Source: Prorocentrum cordatum | Taxonomy: Eukaryota > Sar > Dinophyceae > Prorocentrales > Prorocentraceae | DNA length: 64,000 nucleotides | Direction of reading: 5' to 3' | Assembly: GCA_963575745.1 (NCBI GenBank) | Contig: CAUYUJ010000359.1 | Location: 333,370 to 397,369, forward strand | Part shown: in pieces, positions 55,854 to 64,000 of the stretch | Position numbering within the stretch: the stretch's first letter is position 1 | How the letters are laid out: every line of letters begins with the position of its first letter | Notes under the pieces: generated by a model | What the model saw: only the letters and a program-made list of their open reading frames with translations | Databases searched by the model: none | What the model was told of the DNA's origin: nothing | Translations under genes and position numbers: made by a program

Positions 55854-56657
55854 TCAGGGACGGATCGTCCTCGAGGTGGGGTGGGGTCCAAAACGCTTCC
55901 ACAGAGCCAGCGCCGCGACATGACACGGCCAGACGAAGTCTGACCCACAGATCTGAATTGCGACCGCATGCTCGATACAGCCAGACTTCCAGCCGTCCAC
56001 GATTGGCTTGCAGCCCGAAGCGTACACTATGGGGCCACTGGTGTTCTCCAAAGCGAGCGCCAGAGCGACCAATTCAGCACGGGGCACCGTCTGCAAGGCC
56101 CCTGCAAGGGGGGCGGCGAGACCACTTCGTGGGCCCCACGCCTCGGCCAGGGGGAAGACATCGCCCGTGACGTTTCCAACGCGCTCAAGACAAACAACAA
56201 AAGCCCCGCAGCGACGCCTGCGGTTGTCGGACGTGTGATTTCCCCCCGAACCATCCCCAAAAACATATAAAGGGTGCCCTCCTACAGGGGGCGAGAGCTC
56301 TCTCAACGGCACCGAGCCAAAGGCGATGGGGTCGGAAAAACCAGGGCCTTCAACAAAACGCGGCACCGTGAGAGAGGCAGCCGTTACCCCGCGAAGCCAG
56401 AGAGCGGGGTCGGACTCGACGCCCGTCAGGGCTGAAAAGATAAGTGCGTCTGTGGAATCATAATCAGAGTGCCCACAGTTCTTTTTGCACTCCCAGACTC
56501 GGTGGCGCAGCGTCTCGCGGCACTCTCGGCAACGAGGGCAGAGCGGGCTGACGTCGTAGCCCGCGTCCAGCTTGCGGTCCTGGGGCCACTGTCCGCCCGA
56601 GACCGCCGTGAGCGTCGCGCCCCGCATGTCCATGGAACCCTTCTTCGCAAAAGGCAT
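55854..56657 (-). pseudogene. LINE5 zinc knuckle and RNase H domain
   Basis: Begins after the T-run frameshift. CPRCRECRETLRHRVWEC is the C2HC zinc motif found after RT in LINEs. An RNase H fold follows: YVFGDGSGG (first Asp, near residue 133), VPRAELVALALAL (Glu), and VYASGCKPIVDGWKSG near residue 214. In LINE3 the matching position reads SDCANVV, so the third catalytic acid is Gly here (GGC for GAC). RNase H would remove element RNA from hybrids; this copy is probably inactive. It ends in a stop before the distal zinc domains. Confidence 0.7.
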
Positions 56658-56960
56658 TCAATTCCGCCTGGACGAGTTGCATGCCAGCGCCCTCGTGCAG
56701 CGTGTCGCCGTGCGGGTGCTGGGGCGCCCTTCTCCAGGCCAGGCGGGAGACATCCCTGCCGAAGGTGGTGAACAGCTCCTCGAAGTCGCCGAGGACGGTG
56801 TCCTGGAAGCAGCTGTCGCCGACCGTGGGAAAGAACCAATCCTCAGCGCCGTCGGGCCCGTGACGACGCCACTGTGCAGGTGAGATTGGTTCCCGGCCCG
56901 CCTGAATCAAGGTGGCCTGCAGGGCCGCGCAAGGCACTCGAACTCCACGCCAGGAAACCT
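56464..56960 (-). pseudogene. LINE5 post-RT segment
   Basis: Frame from the TCC tract: VSWRGVRVPCAALQATLIQ onward, including FPTVGDSCFQDTVLGDFEEL and a stretch of about 60 residues ahead of a frameshift near 56660. Removing one T from the TTTT of this segment (minus strand GCCTTTTGCG) makes it continue in frame into FAKKGSMDMRGATLT of the next piece. The same frame continues upstream through the LINE3 poly(A) as lysines; that part is not LINE5. Confidence 0.6.
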
Positions 56961-56973
56961 TAGGAGGAGGAGG

Positions 56974-56985
56974 TTTTTTTTTTTT
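56974..56985 (-). other. LINE3 poly(A) tail, 12 nt, followed by (CCT)4
   Basis: T12 on plus at 56974-56985. On the minus strand the A-run follows GCCGTGTC and leads directly into CCTCCTCCTCCTA. Confidence 0.85.
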
Positions 56986-57082
56986 GACACGGCCATGACT
57001 GACACAGCGTTGGTGCCAGTTAAAAGGACCTCTGGCGGTGACTGAGCGGGGCGGGCCGCGCGGACACGGAGGGCGCCAGAGG

Positions 57083-60000
57083 TCAATCGGAGTCACCAGA
57101 CTCCGCGGTGCTTACACGAGCAGCTTGCAAGGGAGCCTGGTCCTCCTCTTGGTGAATAGACGTGATCGCACGCCTCGGCTGCTCTCGCTCGGGCACCTCG
57201 CCCTCTTCGTGGGGAAAGGCGCCCTGCTCTGCACCTGGCCCTGCTTGTGGGGCAAAAAAAGAAAAAGCTTCAAGAGGGCCCGCAGCTCCGATGGTGCCAG
57301 ACGACGACGACAGGTCGACGACTCGATCACTCTGCTGGGCGCACTCAAGAAGGGGCTCCACCACTGGAGCCTGATCGGCAAAATGCCTTGTATGCTGGAC
57401 TTCGTGGTCCCCAGCAGCAACGACGATGGCCGACGACGAGGGCGACGGGTCGACGACAGTATCGTGCTGCTGGGGATCCTCACCCAACGCCTGTAGGTCC
57501 TCAGGAGACGCCTCAATCACTACTCCGTCGATCTTGGGATGGCGTCCCTTGAGCACTCGATACTTCCACCGCTCGAAATTGTTCCTCGTTGGGGCCCTGC
57601 AAACCTTAGCAAGCAGCGCGAGGGGGGGCAACGTAGATATAGCTTTACACCTAACCCAAATGAAAAGCTGAGACCGATCGCTGCAATCGAAACTCAACAA
57701 CATGTGGCCTCTGGCGGCCACCTGGAGCAACGACTCTGGCACCTTCCCCGTGCAACCTCCATTTGTGGGCACGTCGCTCTCACCAACAACGAAATCAGGG
57801 CTGGGCCGACGTATCTTGAGGCATGCAGCACACCTCCAGTATGACCTATGCCATTCCCATTCGTGCTCAAAAGTTTCAGGGCCCGCGGGCTTCTGGCGAG
57901 GCTCTCTGGGGTTCAAGTGGACTCCCGTGAGATCCAGGGCGGGCCACTGGGGCAGTAAACGGGCCGCAAGCCTGCAAACCGCACGAGAAACCTTAACTGT
58001 CCTGTCTACTTCATCAAGCTCAGCCTTGGAACCTGCGGGGTGGGCGAGCAGTCCTTGACGTGCGGCGCGATCGGCAGCATCATTTCCGAATTCCCCCCAG
58101 CGTTGCTGGGCAATTAAATCAGGACTGTCGGCCACATGCGCTTTTACTTTCCTAACAGCAGACAGGTCACACGAATGGGCAAATAACATGGTGCCCGAAT
58201 ACATTTCCTTATAAGAGAACCTGGCCTCAGGAGGAAGCGCGAAGGTGCTGACCACATTCGCGCAATCCGAAAAAAACCTTCCGAAGGGGCCTGCAAGGTT
58301 CTGTGAAACCATGGCGAGGGCTGCAAACTCTCCAGCTTGGGGGGTCTCAGGGAGCGGAGCCCATATAGGCCCACACACCGAGCAGGTCTCCTGAGCATCC
58401 TGGGTGACCTGTACATAGCCCCAAGTGGCCCTACTCAGCTCCTTGATAGGGTGTCTGGTGCAGGACCCGTCCATGAAAATATATCCCTTGACCTGGCCAG
58501 GATCTACGACGTCTTCTGTTCCTTCGGGCGTGTGAGTGATAATACCACCTTGCTGTCGTGGGCGTGGTAGCACATCTCCAGGGTGTTCAAACAGCCCCTT
58601 AGAGAAAAACAGTGTTTCCTTAGCGCCCGACCGATCGATGCTCCTAGCCTGGGTGATCAATTCGTCATCGTCGATCAAATCCCTCCTATCATCGTCGGCC
58701 GCACTGCGCTCCCACAGACGGTGGAAGATCGTGTCACGCGCTCCGAAGCCTAAAGGACACTGAGCTGATGGCAGAGCGTACCCCAAGTCGAGCGCGCGCT
58801 CGTTGGCCCACACCGCTCCGCACACCAGCGACTTGATACAACCCTTCTCGTAGTATGTATGCCGTGACGAACGAAGCTGAGACGAAACCACATCATACCA
58901 TACTCGACAAGGTACATCATGAACTCTACCAGCATCCCTTTCGAGCTGTCTCAAAGCTCCATCATGCAACATCTGTTTAATGAGCGCTGGGGAACAGGTC
59001 GTTAAAAATATGTCTTCTCCGAAATCGTTGACCAAGACGCAGAAACTCGTCATGTCCCATTGGATCCTGAGGAGGCTGAGGCGGAGCGCTGAAAGGGGAC
59101 CCGTGACCTTCTTCCAAGCGGGCTCTTCTTTGGGGGCCCCGTACGCCGACTCCCAAGCTTCCCTCGAAACTCCGAACGACAAAGTATTAGGCGAGAGTCT
59201 AACTTGGTTCGAGAAGACCTCCTTAGCGTAGCGCACCACTGGTGCCACTGATCCATGCCACGACGGGTCATCGTGCAACAACAACAGAGATGTGAGGGAC
59301 CTCATGCCTGCAGACGGCCGTAAGACAAAGCCCACAGCACGACGAGCAGTCGCCAACTCGTGATCAGACTGGCCGTGCACTTCAGCTCCATAGGACAGGC
59401 CTGCTAGAGGTCCACTCGTGAAAATACTTCGGCAGTGCTTGCCCAGCACCTGCTTGACTCGCTTGAAACGTTTCGTTCTCTTCTTGAAAACTGCTGCTCT
59501 CTTCTGCTGCTTCTGTTCTCGTCCCTTTCTCCTCCTGCTCTTCCCTGCCGTATCATCGATGCCCAAGTTCGCTGCAGATTCCACATAAGAGGCTCCACAG
59601 TACTCGCCTAGAGCTTGCCTGATGGCTTCTCCAGCCTTGTGGGATGAACATATGGCCGACGCTTTGTCCTGGGCAGCTGGTGCGCACATCTCTTCAGTGA
59701 GTCCAACGTATAGCTGTGCCGCCGTGTGAATAATATCATGTGCTACTTGCTTGGGCTTACCTGTGGACGACATGCCATAATCATCGATATATATGTCCAA
59801 GGGCGTGCGGAGCGGGAAAGTGATGCAGTCTACTGTGGGAATGGCGTGCGTTCTAATATAAGTGGTCGCCAAAGAACAGCCTGCGATAACTCCTGAAAAG
59901 GCAACGTGAGGGCCATGCACCATGCTGGCCATCGCCAAGAAGCGTGGGCCCTTGTACGCGGCGATGCTTACACGGTACAGCTGCTGCGGTAACGCTAGCT

Positions 60001-61375
60001 CGCATCTATCTCCCAGGATGGACAACACAATAGTCTCGTAGTACTTCAGGGGGTCCCAGAGAACCGTGCAGGCCACCGTCTTTTCTTCTTTCTTGGGCTT
60101 TCCCTTGGGACTCTTGGACTGCTTATGGGGCCCAGGGCGAACAGTTTTTTCAGACCTCACCGCTTGCCTCCAGACCGCGTCCGAAGCTCCCGAGAGGGGC
60201 CCCGCCGCCAAGTACGGGCGCCAATTGGAAGCCTCCCAAGACGCCGCAATGGGTCTCCGAAGCTTGCCCCAAAAGCGATAGAAACTGCTGAACAACCCAA
60301 TCGGTCTCCAACCTCCAGCAGGTTTGGCTAAAAGCGGGACCACAATCGTGCGGGCCTGATTCGGCAGGATGGAGGTCGCCTCCATGACAGCATATAAAGA
60401 CATCAAGGCCAGCAAACCTTGATCAGAGATGCTGCTGAAGTGGCGCATGTGGAAGCCGTCCACGGAGGTCGCGGACGTGAGCTTATACCGATGCGACACT
60501 GCCCTCATCTCTGGTGGCGGCGCAAAATCGAGGGGCTGAATGTACTCAACTTGTTCGGGCAACTCTGGCGTCTTGGAGGCCTGCCAAAGCTTGCCAAACT
60601 TCTGGGCCTCAGAGGCCAACGACGATTTGGGGTCCGCCAGCACAGCCCCTTGGGCCGAGAGGGTGGTGGTGGGTTGCCACGCTTTGGGGAGACGAGTCCA
60701 CGCATGAGCTCTCCCCGCCCCTTTGTCAACCCCGTCGCATAACCGGGCCTTCCAAGACTTCTGAGCCTCCGACTTAGCCTTCAAAGAGTACGCCCCTAAG
60801 TCCTCGGAGATCTTATCTAAGATGCTGCAGCCCAGATCTAACTCCCCAAGAACCTCCGAGACCTCGAAGACCCTATCTATGTCCTGAACCTGGGTAAAGC
60901 CTTTGATGCAGCCATAAATTTCAGAGAACTCTTCCAAGTGTCGGCCTATGCAGGCCGGAGGATCGGCTAGGCAAGCGCGTGCACCACGAAGCTGGTGAAG
61001 CACACGAGAGCGCGCTGGCGCGGGGACTGTCGGTGTCGGTCCTGGCGGAACTTGGCTCTCAAAAAGCATATCGGATTGCGGCAACCATGCCGTCGCCCCA
61101 ACTTCGGAAGCTGGAGCCTCCGTCGCCGCCGAAACGTCCAGGGCGTGCAGCAGGCTGGTAAAAAAACGGAACGTGCTCTCCAACCAGCGCAGCGTGAACA
61201 GAGCAGGTTGCCTGACGTCTTTCCTTTTGTCTACTTCTAAAGCTGACCTCCAAATCAACTTAGGCAACCTGCCCCCTGTACCTAACAGCGGGATGTCGAT
61301 CTGTCGACTGGCAATCAACTCTTTTTCCGCTGTGTTGGCCCAAATATTGTAGGCCAAATTCATGTGCCTCTGCAT
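57083..61375 (-). CDS. LINE3 reverse transcriptase-RNase H protein, C-terminal zinc domain
   Basis: An uninterrupted 1430-aa frame. After a linker helix (about 1-230), RT motifs appear: KLTSATSVDGFHMRHFSS, IVVPLLAKPAGGWRPIGL (motif 1-2), motif A region VLWDPLKYYETIV, and the catalytic box DIYIDDYGMS (about residue 530). A basic linker with GKSRRRKGREQKQQKR comes next. RNase H runs from about 965: IFMDGSCTR, AGEFAALAM, FFSDCANVV and GNDAADRAARQG, i.e. all four acids. The tail has a WRCAACLKIRRP ribbon and LFIWVRCKA. The frame begins after a TAG at about 61415. Just before that TAG the same frame reads PSWDDALDCAT, so endonuclease and RT were probably one polyprotein. Confidence 0.9.
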   Translation of the reverse strand: MQRHMNLAYNIWANTAEKELIASRQIDIPLLGTGGRLPKLIWRSALEVDKRKDVRQPALFTLRWLESTFRFFTSLLHALDVSAATEAPASEVGATAWLPQSDMLFESQVPPGPTPTVPAPARSRVLHQLRGARACLADPPACIGRHLEEFSEIYGCIKGFTQVQDIDRVFEVSEVLGELDLGCSILDKISEDLGAYSLKAKSEAQKSWKARLCDGVDKGAGRAHAWTRLPKAWQPTTTLSAQGAVLADPKSSLASEAQKFGKLWQASKTPELPEQVEYIQPLDFAPPPEMRAVSHRYKLTSATSVDGFHMRHFSSISDQGLLALMSLYAVMEATSILPNQARTIVVPLLAKPAGGWRPIGLFSSFYRFWGKLRRPIAASWEASNWRPYLAAGPLSGASDAVWRQAVRSEKTVRPGPHKQSKSPKGKPKKEEKTVACTVLWDPLKYYETIVLSILGDRCELALPQQLYRVSIAAYKGPRFLAMASMVHGPHVAFSGVIAGCSLATTYIRTHAIPTVDCITFPLRTPLDIYIDDYGMSSTGKPKQVAHDIIHTAAQLYVGLTEEMCAPAAQDKASAICSSHKAGEAIRQALGEYCGASYVESAANLGIDDTAGKSRRRKGREQKQQKRAAVFKKRTKRFKRVKQVLGKHCRSIFTSGPLAGLSYGAEVHGQSDHELATARRAVGFVLRPSAGMRSLTSLLLLHDDPSWHGSVAPVVRYAKEVFSNQVRLSPNTLSFGVSREAWESAYGAPKEEPAWKKVTGPLSALRLSLLRIQWDMTSFCVLVNDFGEDIFLTTCSPALIKQMLHDGALRQLERDAGRVHDVPCRVWYDVVSSQLRSSRHTYYEKGCIKSLVCGAVWANERALDLGYALPSAQCPLGFGARDTIFHRLWERSAADDDRRDLIDDDELITQARSIDRSGAKETLFFSKGLFEHPGDVLPRPRQQGGIITHTPEGTEDVVDPGQVKGYIFMDGSCTRHPIKELSRATWGYVQVTQDAQETCSVCGPIWAPLPETPQAGEFAALAMVSQNLAGPFGRFFSDCANVVSTFALPPEARFSYKEMYSGTMLFAHSCDLSAVRKVKAHVADSPDLIAQQRWGEFGNDAADRAARQGLLAHPAGSKAELDEVDRTVKVSRAVCRLAARLLPQWPALDLTGVHLNPREPRQKPAGPETFEHEWEWHRSYWRCAACLKIRRPSPDFVVGESDVPTNGGCTGKVPESLLQVAARGHMLLSFDCSDRSQLFIWVRCKAISTLPPLALLAKVCRAPTRNNFERWKYRVLKGRHPKIDGVVIEASPEDLQALGEDPQQHDTVVDPSPSSSAIVVAAGDHEVQHTRHFADQAPVVEPLLECAQQSDRVVDLSSSSGTIGAAGPLEAFSFFAPQAGPGAEQGAFPHEEGEVPEREQPRRAITSIHQEEDQAPLQAARVSTAESGDSD

Positions 61376-61454
61376 CTTATTGCGCGGGGCTCCTTCGCGA
61401 ACCAGTGAGAGACCCTAAGTGGCGCAATCCAGGGCGTCGTCCCAAGACGGGGGC

Positions 61455-62243
61455 TCATGGCAAAGGACCTATAGGGCGCTGCGCGGGTATCGCTGGAGGC
61501 TTGGGGAACGTGAGGAACTTAATGTCCGCGAGGGCGGGGTAGAACTTAATTTGGACGGGCGCGTGAGTCTTCAGATCGCTCTCCAAAATCACCCTGGTGG
61601 ACTGGATACCTTTCGACAGGCCTCCCGAGACCGCCATGTAGTCTAACAGCCTGACCGCGCTCGAGGCCGTCGTTGCACAAGTACCCTTCACTTCTGGATG
61701 CGCTATGCAACTGGGGAAACTGCCTGCCAAGCCACATTCATGTAGCTCAGCTGGCTCCATGTTGAAGCCGCCTCCGATGATGTGGGGCTTGCGGTAGCTC
61801 TGTGCCACTGCTCCGATCGTGGCCAAAATCTTGAAGTTCTCCGCAAAGTATCGATTCACCCCCAGGAATCTGCACCCAACAACCGACAGCTCTTGCTTTG
61901 TATATTTTGTGGCCAGCCTCAGAAACGAACGGACGAAGATCGCCGCCCCGCCCGAAGCTCCTGAGCCTACTCCAGCCTCAGCCGCCACGAACCGAGACTT
62001 CCAGACTTGCTCGAGGGCCCAGCTGGAGGCCTCTTCAATTTGGTCGTCGGGGACCAACTTGTGCTCTTGCAGCAAGATAATATGTGCTCCCGAACGTTGC
62101 AGCCAGGGTTTAGCCGATCCCCAGGAGGTGACGTTGGCCGTCTCCACAACCAGCTCAAAACTTTCCAGTCCAGGGCTGCCCAGACGCAGAAACTCACCCA
62201 GGGGCTCGGAGCCTGGCTCGGGGGGGGGGGCGGAAAACGGCAC
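61455..62243 (-). pseudogene. LINE3 APE endonuclease domain with catalytic Asp replaced
   Basis: A 262-aa frame without an ATG start. Signatures: VVETANVTSWGSAKPWL (Asn), IILLQEHKL (catalytic Glu), a GGAAIFVR strand, IIGGGFNMEP near residue 156, LLDYMAVSGG, and THAPVQIKF at the end. The third and fourth motifs normally read GGDFN; here the Asp is Gly (GGC for GAC), which should inactivate DNA nicking. Upstream coding probably lay in the adjacent frame, joined at the C-run near 62225. A TGA ends this frame, overlapped by an ATG (ATGA), but the next domain is in a different frame. Confidence 0.75.
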
Positions 62244-62417
62244 AGCCGATTCAAAAGCTGGTGCGCCTCTGCAGGGTCTGGCGCACGCCGACTCCCCGCA
62301 GGAGGCGCATCTGCACTCGCAAAAAGGTGCCCCTCTGGGGGGGCTATCAGATGAGGTAGAAGATGCTGATGCTCAGGCCCAACAGCTGGCCCATCTGGTT
62401 GCCGCCCCCCTGCGCGC

Positions 62418-63524
62418 TCATGCGGGTGCCGCTGCAGCCTGCTCTGGTGCAGGGGGAGGTGCCTGGGACGCTGCGCGTCGAGCTCGCTCCCTGACGTTCT
62501 CGCCCCCTCCAGCAGCCCCAGCTGTGCTCGTGCACGAAGATCCCGAAGCTGGAGCTCCTGTCCCTGGAGCTGCCGTCGCTGCTGCTCCCTGTGCTGCATC
62601 TCCTCCACCTGCAGCTTGGTCCTCATCTTCTGCTGCTTTACGTCGTTTCCTCCCCAACCTTTCCATGTGCTGCGCGTGCTGCTGCTTGATAGTGTCCAAC
62701 TGGCTGATGATACCGCCGAAGGCTTCCTTGGTGACCCTGGCGATGTGTGCCTTGAACTCGTTCGTTCTGTCGCGCAGAATCTGCTTGTCGCCTTCTGTGA
62801 CCACGTACTCGTCCTCAGGCACGCTGAAGATCTCCCCAGCGTCCACGAACTCGAGACCGTCCAGCTTGCCGTCCACAATATCGCGAAGCTTAAGCCCAGC
62901 AGGCTGAGGAGTAACCACCTTCGTATCGCACACTGAGCTGTGCAACTGGTCCACCAAAACTTTGTGCTGCGCGTCGGCCTCCTCGAGCTCGCTCGAGAGC
63001 TGTTGGGCAACTGCCTTCTCTTGACACCAGGCTCTCCACTTCTCCAACTTGTCGATTTCGCCGTTGAGCTTCTTCTCGAGGAACTGAGCTCGCTGATGGG
63101 CTGCGGTGGCCCTCTGCTGGAGCGGCTTCTCCTCTGGCACTTTGTTGGCCGCGCGGAGCCGCTCCAGCGCGACCTTGTACTGGCTGGCTGCGGCCACATC
63201 ACCAAAGCGATTGGCCAAGGACACCATGCGCTCGAGCTCCTCCTCGCTGAGCGCCTCCCCAGTCGGGATCGGCTGGGGTCCTGGCTGCAGGGCTGGCGGC
63301 CCGTTCGCCCAAGCTCCCAAACGGTCGAGCTCGGGATCACTGGGCTCGGGCCTCGGCGCTTTGCAGTGCTTGCAGAACCAGTAGCTCCCCAAGTTCTTTC
63401 CACAGAGACAGTGCCCGCACTTCCAGAAGGTCAGCTGCTGGTTGCCCTGGCCTGAACGGCCGCCAGCTCCTTTTTCCATAGCCTTTGTTGCCCTTGTCGT
63501 TCCCCGTGTAACTCCAGCCTGCAT
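62418..63524 (-). CDS. LINE3 ORF1 protein (zinc finger, coiled coil)
   Basis: The first in-frame ATG after the microsatellite is at 63524, giving 368 aa. The frame is open further up, through the TCC repeat to 63965, but that part codes only for Leu/Ser/Pro runs and flank. The zinc finger is C36-x2-C39-x11-C51-x2-C54 with W34 before it, like a RanBP2-type or ribbon finger. A long charged helix (about 85-190) should form a coiled coil. An acidic central region follows (GDKQILRDRTNEFKAHIARV), then an Ala/Gly-rich tail and a basic patch GRKRRKAA. The layout equals that of LINE1 ORF1, with low sequence identity. Inferred role: RNA binding in the retrotransposition particle. Confidence 0.75.
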   Translation of the reverse strand: MQAGVTRGTTRATKAMEKGAGGRSGQGNQQLTFWKCGHCLCGKNLGSYWFCKHCKAPRPEPSDPELDRLGAWANGPPALQPGPQPIPTGEALSEEELERMVSLANRFGDVAAASQYKVALERLRAANKVPEEKPLQQRATAAHQRAQFLEKKLNGEIDKLEKWRAWCQEKAVAQQLSSELEEADAQHKVLVDQLHSSVCDTKVVTPQPAGLKLRDIVDGKLDGLEFVDAGEIFSVPEDEYVVTEGDKQILRDRTNEFKAHIARVTKEAFGGIISQLDTIKQQHAQHMERLGRKRRKAAEDEDQAAGGGDAAQGAAATAAPGTGAPASGSSCTSTAGAAGGGENVRERARRAASQAPPPAPEQAAAAPA

Positions 63525-63707
63525 ACCATGCGTCGTTGCGCTCGTTGGCGCGGCGTTGCCATGGCGGCGTGGCTGGGGCCATCCTGACGACAGGAAGGCG
63601 GGGATGCTTGCAACTGAATCTGGCTCGCCTGTGCAGCGTGCCGTTTTGAAGTTCGCACAGGCAAGGCCCCCGCTCTCGGATCTAGCGGTCAGGGCCCAAA
63701 ACGGTTT

Positions 63708-63912
63708 TAGGAGGAGGAGGAGGAGGAGGAGGAGGAGGAGGAGGAGGAGGAGGAGGAGGAGGAGGAGGAGGAGGAGGAGGAGGAGGAGGAGGAGGAGGAG
63801 GAAAGGAGGAGAAGGAGGAGGAGGAGGGAGGAGGAGGAGGAGGAGGAGGAGGAGGAGGAGGGCGAAGAGGAAGAAAAGGGAGGAGGAACAGGAGGAGGAG
63901 GAGGAGGATGGA
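63708..63912. repeat. (GGA)n / (TCC)n microsatellite at the LINE3 5' end
   Basis: GGA on plus. In the minus direction it is entered from a conserved GCAGCGGGCGTAAACCATCC flank and ends at the LINE3 5' sequence CCTAAAACCGTTTTGGG. Confidence 0.95.
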
Positions 63913-64000
63913 AGAGGTTTGGATGGTTTACGCCCGCTGCCATTTTGCAGGGTGCCCCCTTGCACCCCCGAACCGATGATTCTTTGAGTCTGTGTGTGAT
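63913..64000. other. Flank of the LINE3 microsatellite, shared with 50.55-50.60 kb
   Basis: Minus-strand GCAGCGGGCGTAAACCATCC (63922-63943 region) matches the plus strand at 50568-50590 with two or three mismatches, also directly before a TCC tract. No gene in the last 35 bases. Confidence 0.75.

Larger units (their letters stand above)
54714..56960 (-). mobile_element. LINE5: 5'-truncated LINE with zinc, RNase H and C-terminal zinc domains
   Basis: On the minus strand it begins right after CCTCCTCCTCCTA, the tract that follows the LINE3 poly(A), and ends in (TCC)n. The RT core and all upstream parts are missing, as expected of incomplete target-primed reverse transcription. Coding is split over three frames. 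Its C-terminal layout (C2HC zinc, RNase H, two zinc ribbons) parallels LINE3, but the sequence is clearly diverged, so it is a different family. Confidence 0.75.
56974..63711 (-). mobile_element. LINE3: nearly full-length APE-type LINE with RNase H and poly(A)
   Basis: The 5' end on minus lies at the TCC tract (63711); the 3' end is a 12-nt poly(A) at 56985-56974 followed by (CCT)4. Order: ORF1 (zinc, coiled coil), APE endonuclease, RT, RNase H, C-terminal zinc. Defects visible: ORF2 broken between endonuclease and RT by a frame change and a TAG, another frame problem in a C-run near 62225, and a catalytic Asp replaced in the endonuclease. The RT-RNase H part is intact over 1430 codons. About 6.7 kb, a normal LINE length. 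Confidence 0.85.

Noticed and set aside
56940-56965. Spliced-leader relic at the LINE5 5' junction
   Set aside because: CCTAAGGTTTCCTGGC matches the leader at about 9 of 21 positions, near chance, and LINE5 is truncated within its C-terminal half.
56990-57096. Lysine-containing upstream part of the 57096-56464 frame as LINE5 protein
   Set aside because: It is the LINE3 3' untranslated region and poly(A) read as codons.
63525-63965. LINE3 ORF1 starting at 63965
   Set aside because: This extension is the shared cap plus the TCC repeat; the same cap occurs without LINE3 at 50.6 kb.

Overview
The window looks like a repeat-dominated stretch of a dinoflagellate nuclear genome. The strongest evidence is at 3984-4005 (minus strand): an exact 22-nt match to the conserved dinoflagellate spliced leader (core CCATTTTGGCTCAAG), sitting at the 5' end of a retrotransposon. 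A 3-mismatch copy lies at 41494-41515 (plus). High GC, huge GGA/TCC and ATC/GAT microsatellites and several non-LTR (LINE) elements fit this. The genus cannot be fixed from sequence alone; a GC-rich lineage such as Prorocentrum is a guess. I found no convincing single-copy host gene, tRNA, rRNA or CRISPR array in 64 kb.

Coding content is retroelement-derived. LINE1 (minus, 1-4005, runs off the left edge): spliced leader, ORF1 with a zinc finger, ORF2 with an APE-type endonuclease and the start of a reverse transcriptase (RT). LINE4 (minus, about 4514-8256): zinc-finger N-terminus, RT, and a C-terminal zinc plus PD-(D/E)XK-like nuclease domain, broken by one stop codon and one frameshift. LINE2 (plus, 41494 to about 42240): spliced-leader relic plus ORF1 only. 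A LINE C-terminal fragment lies at 47331-47768 (plus). LINE5 (minus, about 54714-56960) is 5'-truncated, with zinc, RNase H and zinc domains. LINE3 (minus, 56974-63711) is nearly full length: ORF1, APE endonuclease, RT-RNase H protein of 1430 aa, and a 12-nt poly(A).

The organising pattern is that these LINEs abut TCC-strand microsatellites. Read on the minus strand, the right end is (TCC)n - LINE3 - poly(A) - (CCT)4 - LINE5 - (TCC)n, and the left end is (TCC)n - LINE4 - (TCC)n - spliced leader - LINE1. LINE2 also starts directly after (TCC)n. This suggests LINEs that insert into, or start from, (TCC)n tracts.

The rest is non-coding repeat. It includes two families of short inverted-repeat elements with visible 8-bp target duplications (about 160 bp and about 194 bp); a 2.2-kb foldback-like element made of inverted tandem arrays (16.2-18.4 kb); a 2.1-kb imperfect palindrome (50.7-52.9 kb); satellite-bearing composite elements (18.5-19.5 and 30.5-31.5 kb); minisatellites of 72, 84, 107, 159 and 449 bp; and degenerate CCAAGACGGCCC-type arrays. 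Long open frames over microsatellites and satellites are treated as artefacts of composition.
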